A stretch of DNA of 64,000 bases from Fasciola hepatica (GCA_948099385.1 CANUEZ040000116.1:11228001-11292000); one strand, 5' to 3'; shown: positions 28,905 through 41,217, counted from the first letter of the stretch. The notes: generated from the sequence alone by a model not told the origin. Translations and numbers: made by a program.

Positions 28905-31355
28905 TGATAATAATACAAGCAATATTGTTGGTTTATTTCGAGGACGCCCGAAGCATGCAACAAGCACGATCAAATTTTCACAAGCAATAAAACGGACGGA
29001 AAAATTTGTGAAAGTTCAGAAGTATTAGTCAAAAAGGTAGATTAGGTAGGCCTAGAAGGGAGAAGAGAATGCTGTTATTGTACGCATACCGGAGAGTATT
29101 TCAGGGGGTTCAGGTGAAATCAAAGACGGATTCAAATATATGTCCGGTGAACTTGGGAGTAAATTCAAGTGGAGGACCAGACCGAACCATATGCAGATGA
29201 CTAAAAGCCGGCGGTTTTAAATGAGGAGGACTAAAGATGGGTGTGGGAAACTTTGACAACGGTCACGATGGAGAACGAGATGATTTAGTTTACGTGGCAA
29301 GGGACTAGATAGCCACGAATTGTGCTACGCGGGAATAAACGGACAGTGCCAGGGCAACAAAATCAATTTTGAAACAAACTGAAAGCAGTGCAAGACGTAA
29401 AGTGTGCGTCAGATGGCAACAATGGGTTTGGAAGGATCACGATAAGGTAAATATGAGGCAAAGACATAGAAAGAATGGGAGCTTATCGTGAGGGGCAGCG
29501 GGACAGTGCCAAGGGAAATGGCCCATGGAAAACTAGAGGACGCAAACGAAATATATAAATATATACATGCACAGATAAATAAGGGGAGAGGCAGCAAGGA
29601 GCAATGAAGTGATAGAACACTGAAGTAGCAGAGCTTGGGAGAGATAGGTAGGGTCAGATCAAGTAGTACAGAATTAACTTGGGAAAATCATGATGAATCT
29701 GTTCATGACAGGTGAACATGGGGGATCGACATGGAGCAGCGACCTTGGAAGCGCGGAAGTGATGACGGCGGTGAGCGGCAGTTCATAAACGGGGAAATAT
29801 GAGGGAAAGGATCGAAGAAAACAGGCAAGGGTGAACCTTACAATCTGAATGATACAGGTGTGACATGTGGTGACGGTCGAGAAGGAGGGAAGCGGTAATA
29901 ACCAGACGTGCTCCATGCAGCCAGATGATGGCTGTGAAAATGGCTAGAGACCGCAGAGTGTATAAAAATACAGAGTGGTCAAAGTAGTGTGAGATATCAG
30001 TGGAGGAAGGTAACCCGAAGGTAAGACTGTTTATGGTGGAAAGTTGCAGCTGTTGTAGCAACGAATAACGTGAGGGAGAAATAAGGAATTGGAGGATCAA
30101 AAGGATCAGGTAATTCCAGAACGTATGGCTTGAAACTGAACGTGAAAATCGTGACACTACAAAGTTGAACATTAGGTGGAACGTGAAAAAGCAAAGCAGC
30201 CTGAAAAGCAAACTGAAGATGCCTATGGCGAGTAGTACACGAAACAAGAGGTGAGTGTACTGATCGAAGAGGAACGGGTAAGAATGATTATTCAGATCGT
30301 TTTACTGCAGAAGAAAAAGGATCGAGACCGGGGAGAAGAAAATAAAAGGAAAAGAGAGAATTGCCCGGGTGGGTAAACCTGTGATGGAACCAAACGCATG
30401 AAAATTACTTGCTCGTCGGAGTCGGAGAATTGAATTGTAGATCTGCTTGCCCGCGGGAGATTGCGCAAACCGACTGATCCAAAGGTAGCTAGTCGGTGTA
30501 CTGCCTAATGGAAAGATCCACAGAAGAATGGTGGGGTCAAACAAGAGGAATATGGTGATGGCAAATAGAAAATTAATTTGGCTGTAAGTGATGCCAAGGT
30601 TGAAATGGCGAGTTTTTGTTTGATGACCGGTCATGGGTACGGGTAGGTCTGCTGCGAAATGGCAGGACGTATAAGATGGAAGGACAAACCGGATACGACA
30701 TATGGTAGCTAATGGGGTTCAAGAATGAGACTAACGAGCTTTACGAGTATAGAGAGTTATCAAGTCAATAGAGATTTTGAGCCGGCAAGGGTGACTAAGG
30801 TGGAAGGGGAAATGTCGCGGGTTTGAGCAGACCAGGGTGGACGGAGCGACAGCGGCTTTATGCAGTGAGAGCTGAAAAGGTGAGAAAAATCTGCAGCCGG
30901 GACAGTATGAGTAGGCAGGCAAACAGAGGAAGAGCGGCACAAAAGGAAAGTGATGAGCGTTGATAGGAAGGATAGATGCGTGCAACGGTTATTCTGATCA
31001 TGAGTAAGGCGCAGCCAAAATGATTAACCCCAAAGTCAGAACAAGATTGATTTCCCGATTCTACGGTGCTGAGGTTACAAATTATGGGCATATAAATTAT
31101 GCGCAAACTGAACTTACCAGCCACAGCGTTTAGCAATGAAGGCCGGATTTCGGCAAAAATCACTGTCAGATACGAAGGTCACGGCAGTCCGAGTTCAACC
31201 CAAGAATCTGCCACGGCACATGAGCAACATATAGACAAGTGTTCAGGTGTAGCGTTTGAAGGGTGCTGTATTTGCTTGAGGGTCAATGAGATAAGGAGCA
31301 CAACCTCAACAACACAACTGCGTGACTAGGACTGGGGACGATTTCCCCATAAGTA
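28905..31355 (-). repeat. LINE 3'-UTR fragment (U4), non-coding
   Basis: It begins with a minus-strand LINE tail (ATAATAATACAAGCAATATTG, then GGTTTATTTCGAGGACGCCCG) with the hairpin arms TTCG (28937-28940) and CGAA (28949-28952). It contains copy 2 of the 1.1-kb duplicate, and its right part aligns with the PLE-interrupted fragment U2. It is truncated where the next LINE tail starts, near 31360. No protein-coding region is supported. Confidence 0.6.
29489..30624. repeat. 1.1-kb near-identical duplicate, copy 2 (partner 1146-2280)
   Basis: About 99% identical by eye to copy 1. The match breaks abruptly after GAGTTTTTGTTTGAT: here TGACCGGTCATGGGTACGGG follows, against CGGTCATGACCAAAGAGG in copy 1. 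Upstream similarity drops before CGTGAGGGGCAGCGGG. Confidence 0.85.
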
Positions 31356-32633
31356 CTTTATGAGTAATAAAGGTATATTTCTGGACCGTGGTCGAGAGGC
31401 TCCCGTATAAGCATGATCAGAGTGTACAGTATCACTGGATGGGATGGAAAATTCACAAATTTCAAAGAGAGATTCGCACATCACGGCTACAGGGGAATAA
31501 GGCTGACGAGAGTTCAAATGAAGCGAAGCAACAAGAGAATACACGGCGAGTACGAATTGATATCGAGTCGACCGCGTCAATAGTAGTGAATCGGCCAAAT
31601 GTACGAACGTTCAGATGGGCATTGGCTTAGGACTCAGGAAATACAATATTCACAAGAATGATGCAAGAAAGTGGTCAGTAATGCATATTCATGCTCACTT
31701 AAAAAGGTAATTGGTGTTGAGACAAAGGAGGCACGGAAGAATGTCATGAAGGCTCACAGAGAAATAATAATTTAATAGATTTGTAGATATGAAAAGGAAT
31801 AGCACCCCCTGAAAAGGTGAGACAATTTCCACGAGAAATAGTGTGTGTCAGTTAGCCGCTGGTGGAAGATGGATGAAGTTCCGGGAATGCAGAACGCCGT
31901 GTCCGCGAGGAACAAAATATGGCAAGAAAGGGTGTAAACCTATTCAATAGGCCAGGCTACACTGGTAAATAGGCAAATACATCATTCTATAGAGCTTCTT
32001 ATGGCTTTTTCGTGTCCATGTTGGGCTTTTTGGCAAGGGTTGGCTGCGGTTTTGTTCGCTGTTTCATCATGGGAAGGAGGCGGGCATCGCCGAATCTGGA
32101 CCGATCACTATTTAATTAGGAGTCTCCCCAAGGTGGCTTCGACATCGGAGGGTCTTGCAATGAGAAGTCTTCAGTGAGCCTCACAGGGGCATATGCAGAA
32201 ATACCAGGACTTCTTGCCAGTGAAACCCGTTGGCTAGATCGTATTCGCGATAGCCAGCATTTGGTGCGGTTGTAGACGGGCAGAGAAAAAGATAAGCTGT
32301 CTGCACGATATATTACAGCCAGGTAACGTGATGGCCGGGTGGTTTTGAAGTTGAAAAAGGGAGGATCGCAGTCTGAGAGATGGTACAGCTGAGGGTTAGC
32401 GTGAGCAAAATAACACATAAGAGTACGGAGGTTGGAAACGAGGCACAATGGTCCTAGTAAAATGAGGAGTCGCTGGTATTGTGATTCAGTGTTCGTGAGG
32501 GCTAACTGGGCTTACACTACTAAGCGAAGTTACTGATTACCGATTCTGGGGTTCACCGAGGAGTCTTATGTTTAGAGGTTAATAAAGCCGTGGAGGTGCA
32601 CTTGGACTAGAGTCTGAGGGCGCGTGAGAAAGA

Positions 32634-32810
32634 AGCTGGGCAACACAAAGAACCTGAATGACAAGTTTGCATAATAGGTCTAGGGGATATATGACAAATC
32701 CCACAGTGGTTTTTCAGGTCACAAGGAAGCAGCTGGGACTCACTAAGAACCCAAATGGCAAGTTTATGCGATAGATCCAGAGGATGTGTGACAAATCCTA
32801 TCATGGGGTG
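32634..32810. repeat. Two tandem units of about 97 bp
   Basis: AGCTGGGCAACACAAAGAAC (32634) recurs as AGCTGGGACTCACTAAGAAC (32731), followed in both by AAATG/GAATG, CAAGTTT and ATGTGTGACAAATCCTA (first unit ATATATGACAAATCCCA). Roughly 80% similar. Confidence 0.75.
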
Positions 32811-34462
32811 TCTACAGGTCTAATGCTGCAGGTTGCTTTTAGGTAAGGATGTAAACCGGAGAGTGGGCTGGATTCTGGGACAAGAGAAACGCCGCTTTCT
32901 TACGGAAAGGAGGAAAAATGAATGGGCAGCGAAAAATTACGGGCGCTCTTCTCTACGTTCTCACATGTGTGTTTATATATACAATAACATCTACTCGATA
33001 TAATTAGTGTTTTGATGTATCGAGTTGTTGTCCAGAGCCACGGTGGTTTTCTGGCTGACGTCAACAAACATGCCAAGCGTGCATGGAAGGGTACGAGGTG
33101 GTTGAAAATTAGAGCGGGAGGTAGGTAAGCATACGTGGAGAGATCAGTTCGCTATCACCCCAGTCAGTCTCGTGCGTAGAAACCAGAAGCACGTCAAGCG
33201 GACAAGGGAGGTGTGGGGTTTTCGCTTTCGCAGGGTCAGGTCTGAGCTAATGGGAGACACTCATGATTGGAGGTTGTCTATTTCCCTCACAGCCCGAAAA
33301 TGATGGTATATATAGATCAAATCGATCCCACTAGGTCTTTTTCGTTCTTCACTTTCTTTTTCAGCTTTTTTCTAATAGAGGGGTGGTTGAGCCCATATAA
33401 TAACTTTCCATAGCCCCTCTGCCCGACCGTAATTTTCCACGTATGTCTTTTTTGCAACTCTGGGTGTGGTCTGTTTGCCCCACATCCGGACGCAGCTATG
33501 GTGAAGGTGCCGTTAACATCAGGGGTTTCGCTTGCATGGGCTGAGAAAGTGCAGAGTGGGGCTAAGCAAACATACGGAGTAGAACAACGAGTGTTGTAAT
33601 GTATGCGCCTGCATATATGTTTCAGTCTCGTACAGCGCCAGACCGTGCCTAAAACTGCCAGAGGCCGCTCTGGTGTGGTTGAATTAGGCTGCGCCAGTAG
33701 ATGTTATTGCACACAGGGAGAGAGAATAGCAGTCTAAGTTAGGTGATGGATTCAGAAATCTTGGCGACGCAAAACGGCGTTCATGTCGGGAAATATAAAA
33801 GGAGGGTCGTTGCGAGACAATACTGGTAGAAGCATGCGATCCGCGACCGACAGGAATAGACGCAGTAAGGCAAGCGGAGTTACAGCGTGTTATCTGCATC
33901 CGGTGTCGGTAGGTGGGGCTGACCTTTCGCATCAGCCAGGAGGTAAATAATATAGTTCCCGAGGTGGCTGACCGGCATTTAGGATCACTGGAAAAGAAAC
34001 TGAAACAGAGGAAAGCAGTCCGTGCATGCCTCAGCTGAGGATTAACGACTACTGTAAAGAGGGACAAAAGTGAATCAGGGGCTCTTCGATGCAGCCGGTC
34101 CCTAAGAAAAAATGACACCATGGAAAGCAAGACTAAAAGGGAAACGGATTAGTAAGCGCAATGAGATTCGGTAACGAGGTCAAGATTTCACCTACAGTAA
34201 TCCATCAGTAGAAGAATATGAATTCTGCACGAAATTGTGGAAGAAACTGAGCTGAGAGATAGGGTGGGAGCAGAACTGGTGATGTCATGACTGGATGTCG
34301 GGTTCGGTTAGCGAGCCACGCCGAGTGACAGAAGGGCAACTAAATTTTTCAGACCAAAATCGCTGAGGTATATGTAGTGGAAAAGAATTGACGCCCTAAA
34401 AAGATATCAAGGAGCTTTGGATCACCTACCACGCTTTTGCTATTAATTACGGAACGGTTAAG

Positions 34463-34464
34463 TA

Positions 34465-34506
<42 letters not shown>

Positions 34507-34511
34507 CATAT
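34463..34511. repeat. (TA)n microsatellite with CATA interruptions
   Basis: About 49 bp of alternating TA with two or three CATA interruptions. Confidence 0.95.
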
Positions 34512-34619
34512 GAAGAGGGTCAATATGTTGTTACTGATTCAGTTCCTATAGCTTCCTTGAGGCTGGTTTCAGAGCCGCCGACTTGATATAACTAAATGAC
34601 AGTAATAAATCCCGGAATA

Positions 34620-36118
34620 GATGAGGCCTATTGACAGTGCGTGAGAAGTATTACGGCGGTCTTCCTCAAGGTGTGAACGCATCTGGAAGTATTTATTCCA
34701 AAGTGAAATTGGCGGGGCTTAGTAAGTCCGCTTGAAAAACAATTAGTGGAAGCAGTCATGTCTAAAATAGGTCGATGGGGCAGTCTAACGTACAACGGTC
34801 AAAAAGGGCATTTATAATTCGAAGACGGTCAGCATTGAGAAAGAAAAATATCAAATGACCTAGGAAAGAAAGGTAAGTCGTAAAAGCAGAGCAAAGGCCA
34901 AAAGTCTAGGCCCCAGTCCTAAGCTCTGCCTCCCGGTTATTTGAACGTTAAATAAGCGCACGAAAGCAGACTTTGACTGATAAGACCTGATGTGCGAGAG
35001 GAGCTCACTCTAGATTCTTTTGTAAGTGGAGGTGCTTTTTGAATCTTCTTCGAATACATTTACTAATTATCGTGCGAGGTTTTCACATACTAGATAAGAA
35101 TAAGGAATAATATTCAGGAGGGGGTCTGGCATGTACTTTGTCCATGTAACGACTGTTCCCCTAAGCTCAAAGGACCTGAACAGAGGACCAGGGCACCTTT
35201 CAGTCTTCGCCGTTTGGAAGACAACATGTTATAAGTTGAAAGAGCAGCAATAACTTGAGCCAAGTCTCTCACTAGGGGTTGACTGTCGATGAGTAAACCG
35301 CCAATGCATAAGGAGCCTGGAGGAACCTGGCGTTTGCAAGTAGGAATAATACACTTGCTGGCTGAGAACTTCAACGCCCAGGTTGAGCAACATTTATCAA
35401 GAGTGGCTAAGTCAGCGGAGACTTTGAAGGCGGTAGTATTAGGTTGCCAGGCAAAATGTGTAGAGTATCCTAATGTCGCCCGCAAACAAAAACGGCGCGC
35501 CAATAAGCGTTGTCAAAAAAGTATAATTTACTTAAAGGAGGAAAGGAGAAGGGCCTAAAACGCTCCCTGAATAACACCGCCGGAAACAGGCTTGTGGCTA
35601 GAAGTGTGCTCGTTAATTGAAACAACCTGTGAACGGTGAGATGAATAAAATAAGAACCAAGAAAGTAGCCGATCGATAGTGCCAAATGATCTTAGCTTCG
35701 TTGAAAGGTGGGGGTGAGGTACGCCTTCAAATGCCTTAGATAGGTCAAGATTAAGAAGAACAAAAGGTGCCCCGCTTTTCGCAGAGTCGGTGATGAGAAT
35801 CAGAAGATCATACTGACAAGCCATGCAGGACCGTGAATGGAGGAATCCGTGTTGATTGTCATTAATAATGTCGAAGTCCAATACACAGTTCATAATGTGA
35901 TCTTTCACTATTTTCCATTTTCTTGATAACAGAGGAGTATGGTTAATAGGGCGATATTCGGATGTCTCATGTAGAGGTTTCTTTTTATGAGTGGGAACGA
36001 TTACGGAGGGCTTCCAATTAGCAGGTACGGTGCAGCCATTGAGTGAGAGAAGGAATATGTTAGGCAGGAATGGGGGGATTCTGTCCGCCAGTGACAAAGG
36101 CAACTGGTGGTTGCCCAT
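34620..36118 (-). pseudogene. LINE-D reverse transcriptase
   Basis: 36118-35555 is a 187-codon open stretch with the RT N-terminal block (VPANWKPSVIVPTHKKK), NDNQHGFLHSRSC (from the QHGF motif), motif A LNLDLSKAFEGVPH (D to E at the second acid) and the start of motif B (SGGVIQGAF). 35503-35114 continues in another frame with W..KFSASKC. The catalytic FADD region is not legible. C-terminal similarity fades towards 34620. CR1/jockey-group RT, non-functional. Confidence 0.8.
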
Positions 36119-36599
36119 CGGGGCCTAAACGAATGAAGTTTTTGCTATTAGATCATAGCTTTGTAATACTCCTAGCACCGGAGAGAATTATCGAAGGGAC
36201 AGAGCCACTATTGGGTAGAGATCTGGGAGGGCTAATTATAGTGGCTGGAGCCAAAGCTGAGGCAACGAAAGCACTGAAGACCTCAGTTACGCAAGGGGGA
36301 ACGCGATCGATGAGTTGTTGTCCACAATCAGAAGTTGGAAGTCAGTCTCGACATCAGCATCTCTAGATTTGTGCAACGTAGAAAGGAGTGAGGATCCACT
36401 TGGATTACTCAAAGCATCAGCTTCTTCGTCATGAAGTCTCGCATTATCTTGTCACTGATTCATTGCGGAGAGGGGGTTTGAATGAATATGAACTGAAAAG
36501 TTGTCGGAATTGTCCGGTTGCTCTAGAGGTTTATGACACTTCTTGTGGAGTGGCCAGGCAGGGGACATCTTTTTACGTACAGCCTGAGAAGCATGAAAC

Positions 36600-37300
36600 T
36601 GTTTGTTCAGACAGTTGGAAAAGAAGGAGTAAAAAATGTCTGCAGCACACTGTGGGTCATGGTGAGAAAATAATCACCCCAGCCTTCATGGAAAATTAGC
36701 AGGACTAGCAAAGTCCAATTTTTGCATAGGAGAATATTGTTGGAGGGGTGAGCCGGGTCAGGTGGGCCCCTAAGGGGCAGATGGCAGATGACCATTTTGT
36801 GGTCATAGCTGTGGAAGCTTTGTTACTGATACGTCCGTAGGGGGCATGCAGTGAGTAAATATCAGGTCCAGCATGTTCCTATTTCTGGTAGGTTCAGAAA
36901 CATGCTGTGTCAAGCCACTGAGATGAACAATGGTAATTAGGCACGTGGGATTCGGAGAAGCTGGGAGGGTAGGCTAACAAACCTGAGGGAGATGAAAATC
37001 CCCTGCAATAAGCCTGGTTCCAGAGGGAAGGAAAGAGGGGTATTCGAAAGAACTAAGGAGAAGTGGAAACAGGGAACTGGGGGAAATGGGCGAGGGATAA
37101 GTGCAACCAGTATAAAGAACAGTGCTTTGGAGGCTGATAGCAAAACAAAGGAGAACCGGGAACAGAATCAAGCGTAGTGTGGTAAGAAGGGTCGTGGTGT
37201 AGATCACCTTGACATGGCCTAGGCACCAACCACCACTCCGGTTCAGCCTGCTGGTCCTTAGAAGGTTGTACCCCATCAAAGCTACCTGATCATTTAGGAT
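36600..37300 (-). pseudogene. LINE-D EEP endonuclease remnant
   Basis: The minus-strand frame 37279-36974 ends with LIAGDFHLP, the catalytic GDFN block (N to H), preceded by a CIYRPP-like segment (CTYPSPISPSS). The frame 36795-36607 begins after the SDH block with MVICHLPLRGPPDP, as expected directly downstream of the catalytic His. The N-terminal Glu motif is not legible. Confidence 0.65.
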
Positions 37301-37568
37301 GCTCCCAGATTGCCGAGATTCCGTTGTCAGGATAAAGTCTTAATTTTATGTGAGGACAGGTTTTTTAGGTGCAGAGGTTTGTCGAGAATAGAAAAGAGGT
37401 TGAATAGGGCCAAAATATGCTATATGTGGGAAGTAGTGCAGGCAAATTAGAGGGGCTGTGTGCGTTGGACTGAGACAAGCTTTCGTGAATTGGAGGAGTG
37501 GTGATCAGAGCCAAATGGGGATATAATTATAAACAGGCTAGCAAAGGTTCAGAAGGGGTGATTTCCAG

Positions 37569-38018
37569 TCAAGCCGGAGTAAATGATGCAGTAAGAGAGA
37601 CTGCTGAGAGGTAGAAAAGCTGGGCACCAGCAGAGGGAAAGTCGGAGCAAGTAGAACATTTGTGGAATTTGTCGGGTCGATAGCAAGCAGGGCTGATAAG
37701 AAGCTTTTGAGGAATACCGGCCAGTCGAAATTGACTGCTGACTGAAGGGGGGTGCAGAGGGAAGGGTTGTTTATGTTTGAGAAATAGGGGCGTAGTGGGG
37801 TGGATTAAATTGCGGGCTGCAGGAGGGGTATGGCAAGTTTGCGGTAAACCCGATATGAGGCACTTAGTGTCGGAAGCAGCAGAGATGGGTGTCAGGTACA
37901 CAGTAGGACTTGAGGCAGAGGGCACGGCGTGTAAAGACCGTATCCTAGTATTGGCGGGCAGCAAACGGAATAAATTTGTGGAGGCCACCGATGCATAGGA
38001 ACAACGGGTGGTTTTCAA
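37569..38018 (-). pseudogene. LINE-D ORF1 second half
   Basis: A 149-codon Ser/Thr/Pro/His-rich frame, open on the minus strand, in the position of the Pro-rich second half of ORF1 in LINE-E (55570-55910). The similarity is compositional rather than clear residue by residue. Confidence 0.35.
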
Positions 38019-38672
38019 GGTCTAAACCAGGTTTTGTGAGCTAAGGCGAGTTGATTCAAGAGGCAGTTGGAATAAAGAGGGGTTTGTGAGAAGGGTGGGA
38101 AGACTGGTAGCCCTCTTCCTCTCGATGGCCAATAGTTTATCATCGGAAGGAAAAGAGAGCGGCTTGGAGTTGAGGTATGCACAGCAGACGATGAAGTGGG
38201 AAGGTGAGGCAGTAGATGCCGTCTTTTACTGGGTGGTAGTACGGAGGGGGAAGCGGAAGTGTCTAGATCAAAGGTAATGGGATCAGATTTTAAAGAGTTC
38301 AGTATGGGTGCAGATGAGGAGGCAGCGGGTGGTTGTGAAGAAGCAGAAAGCGCGTGCGAAATAAAGCTTTAGGGACGTGAGAAGAAGCGGTGGAGTGACC
38401 AGCTGTCTGTGCCGAAGGCTCAGGATCATCAGTTATCATTTTCGTGGGACACGTCGAGGCAGACTAAATAACTTCTCTTTGGCGAGAGGCTTTATCTTCA
38501 GTGTTTTCCATGTTTTCATTGGGATAATTAGAGGCTACGGTCGTGCCCATTTAAAAAAATTATTTGGCAGACAGAACATCTGCGAACGGCGTAAGGATTA
38601 GACAGTGCAATAGCTGAACGCGCTTACGCAGTCTTCATATTTGTCAAGGAAGGTGGGCCATACAACAAGCAT

Positions 38673-39099
38673 TCAATAATGTATGCTTGACATGCTCGAG
38701 GAGTGTCGTCCCTGGAACACTGAAAGTGACTGCATTCTTTTAAGAACTTCGGACTCGACAGGGCCAATAAAACTTCCGGCCGCCTCCGACGCTTTCAGTG
38801 ATGCACAATGGTAAGTGAGTTTAGATAGGGTATAATCTAACTTCGGGAGCTGAGACTTCATATCTAGAATGCCTTGGCCTAAAAGGGCTGTTTGTTCCGT
38901 CATCAACCCTACAAAAGTCGAGGTGGTCAAACGAGCATTGTTTTAGGGACTCCGGAATATGACTGCGCCTGGTTTTCCGGCAACCGAAGTAGTAGGATGG
39001 GATGGGGTGATTCTTGAGGACGTCTCTAATAGGCGTGGCATTCAGGAGTATCGAGAGGACACAGTAAATGAAGAAGAATGGTAAAGACCACCTGAACAC
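38673..39099 (-). pseudogene. LINE-D ORF1 N-terminal half
   Basis: The minus-strand frame 38930-38673 has a helical segment (DMKSQLPKLDYTLSKLTYHC) and VESEVLKRMQS, corresponding in order and spacing to ISTRLSILDDTIAKLALLLC and VTTEIFKRISNS of the LINE-E ORF1 (54300-54470). This supports a shared ORF1 with a coiled-coil-like N-terminus. The frame is broken upstream. Confidence 0.6.
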
Positions 39100-39627
39100 A
39101 CGTTAGGATTTACTGCTGAGAAAATTTTCCTGAATTTCATTGGGTTGCTTCAATGCTTTAATAAGCCGTAATTTTTAATATTGCCTAGGACGACTGAGTG
39201 AAAACTATATCGACAGCAGCACTCGGCCGACCCTCCATATATATGACAGATTCAGTGAGTAGGTGGGCGTGAAAAGGCCACTGGCTCATCCTGGGAGATA
39301 TCATTGCTCCGCTCATTGATAGAGGGTCAAGCAGTTTTGCCGCCCGGGCAGACCCTTGCTCTCGGGAGTTATTGACAGCGGTTAAGAATGGGCATTTTAC
39401 CAGCATGTTGAAGACTCAACCCGGAGGCAAGCCAATCAGGCTTCCATCCTGGATCTGGTGACTTCTCCTAGGAGCTCTGATTTTGATATGGTCGAACTTC
39501 TCCCTTCGCTTTAGGGCAGTGTCTACGTAGTGCTAGAAGCTCAATGACACACCGGTTGCTCTCCTTTCCTTGGGCCATTCATTGAGTGTCAAGTTTGGCG
39601 CACGCCATGAAAGTCACAATAATAACA

Positions 39628-39765
39628 AATCGAGCAAATGCGTAGCCAACTCAAACGAATCGCAAAACTAGAACACGGTTGATGCGTTGTTTCTACGGCA
39701 CTAAATTGAGATTAACGAAAATACAAATATACGCAATCCTCAAGCACGCGGCCAAATAGATTCAG
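39628..39765 (-). repeat. Possible diverged BEL LTR fragment
   Basis: GAGCAAATGCGTAGCCAACT and about 120 further bases align loosely with the reverse complement of the BEL-1 LTR from its 3' end (GAGCAATGCGTAGCCAAATT). It lies inside LINE-F between endonuclease and RT. Many differences; could be an old solo LTR piece. Confidence 0.35.
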
Positions 39766-40464
39766 CAGTAAAACCCGAGGGTTCATAGTCCCGTGGACCA
39801 AGCAGGGCGGTCAGAAACGATTCAAAGCCAAAATCGAGTGTCTCATACAAACAAGGTAACGTGCAAAAGTGCTGTGATCAGAGGAGTTTTGGAGGGTAAT
39901 GGAAAACGTAGTCAGACTCACAGAGCATGTATAACATTTGGAAAGATTTTCTGTATGCACCCCTTGCACACAATTCGAGGAGGTCCGGAGAGCGGCTTTA
40001 GACGTCAACTGGTTTCCTATCGGTTCAGACATCGGCTGCGATGTGAACGAATTTAAGGAGTTCAAATGCGAAGATATCTAGTACCTAATGAATACCTACT
40101 CTCGTCCCAGCTCACGTAGAACCCTGGTGAAAGGCAAATCGTGGGTTGACCGGGGCTCAGACGCCCACTCAAACGATAAAATCGGGCCTGGCAGATGCTT
40201 TGATCTACGTGTGGAGCGATGATTTATGTGGCGCGTTTTGTGACCGGTGTACTGCACAAAAATGGACGAATAGCACGGCTTTCGAGGAAACTGCACCAGA
40301 GCAAAAGTGGTTAGCTGGGAGCTGATGGACAACGACGAACTGTTTGCAACAGATAATGGAAAGGCTGTCACGTTAGGTAGACGTTATCTGTCTGCGTATT
40401 CTGTGGTAAAAGCCGCACCAACCCGGCTGGTGTATGGCCCGCTGCTGATTTTTATGCAAGATTT

Positions 40465-40842
40465 TTGGAGCCAGAAAGGAAAAACACAATCGAATTTATC
40501 AAAACTCGTAAGTCCCCGGGGCCGTGCGATGTGCATCCGTTGACGTTCAGGGAGTTGGCTTTCCAACTAACTCTATGGCTGACTCGGTTGTTTAACCCAT
40601 CGGCGGCCTCCAGTAGACTACCTCGGAGAAGAAAAAAGCAGTGGTCGTTTTCGGAAGAACTGGTCACGCCTGACAAACCTATCAACTGCTCGTGAAAGTT
40701 GGCAGAAGGCCCAGGCCGAGAAATACGTCACGGATGTCATCCTTGAGGACTTTATTAGGGCGTTGGGTAAAAATCTCATGGCGGGATGTTGTCGAAACTC
40801 CTGGCCACTGGCATTTTCGGGCCCACGCTTCATTGGACCGAG
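40465..40842 (+). pseudogene. LINE-F reverse transcriptase N-terminal remnant
   Basis: The open frame 40465-40695 contains IKTRKSPGPCDVHPLTFRE, the K-SPGPDG-x-HP block that opens non-LTR RT domains (Asp to Cys), then LFNPSAASSRLPRR, matching the LFN.S...G.LP..W block. No palm motifs remain because BEL-2 begins at 40843. Confidence 0.7.
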
Positions 40843-41217
40843 TTTAAGACGCCTTTGAGCAATACGTAGCCTTACTCGAAACAGATCCCGAAATCAGAAA
40901 GCAATTATCAGTGAAATTCTACCATACTAGACTATCAAATGAACAGTGAAATAAAACAGATAAGAGCCTCAATTATGCGATCGCAGGGAATCAGAAAACG
41001 AGAACTAAAATGCGGCTTGCGAGAAAGGAGCACGTGCGTCAGGCAGGTTCAGAACAAGGATACGACAGAGCAGTGCTTCGGGCGCGAACAAACGAGCGTT
41101 GGTCCGTAAAGACAAACAGTACGTAATACAAGTCAATAGTGGAAATAAGTGAGTGCTGTTAAGGAAACACGGAAACTGCAGTGGTCTTTGGGGGATCTTC
41201 CACGACGGGCCGTTACA
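40843..41217 (-). repeat. BEL-2 3' LTR (reverse orientation)
   Basis: About 375 bp align end to end with the reverse complement of the BEL-1 LTR, from TTTAAGACGCCTTTGAGC to CCACGACGGGCCGTTACA. Many substitutions against BEL-1 mark an older insertion. The next bases (TTGCCTGCCAAAATTCTCC) match the reverse complement of the BEL-1 sequence just inside its 3' LTR, which fixes the polarity: this is the 3' LTR of a minus-strand element. Confidence 0.85.

Larger units (their letters stand above)
31400..34615 (-). other. LINE-D 3' untranslated region, 3.2 kb
   Basis: No open frame with recognisable motifs. The plus strand is purine-rich. It contains a 2-copy tandem repeat (32634-32810) and a TA microsatellite (34463-34511). 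Assignment to LINE-D rests on its position between the RT C-terminus and a LINE tail. An older unrelated insertion hidden inside cannot be excluded. Confidence 0.45.
31360..39100 (-). mobile_element. LINE-D: near full-length but decayed CR1-like LINE
   Basis: Minus-strand order from the right: ORF1 (39099-38673 and 38018-37569), EEP endonuclease (about 37300-36600), RT (36118 to about 34620), a long 3' region (34600-31400), and a tail at about 31360-31395 (AGAAATATACC then TTTATT on the sense strand). LINE-E has the same geometry. Stops and frameshifts throughout, and no intact domain. Confidence 0.7.
39180..40842 (+). mobile_element. LINE-F: plus-strand LINE of a different type, 3' part lost
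   Basis: 39290-39480 encodes in shifting frames an EEP endonuclease: LGDIIAPLIDRGS (from LGDFNAP-IDW) and QASILDLVTSPRSSDFDMV (from the LDLV-T block). 39990-40070 resembles the pre-RT DW..I...D..EFKEF linker, and 40490-40700 encodes the RT start (KTRKSPGPCDVHPLTFREL). The endonuclease wording differs from the LINE-E family. It stops at the BEL-2 LTR (40843); no continuation was seen right of 54022. Confidence 0.65.
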
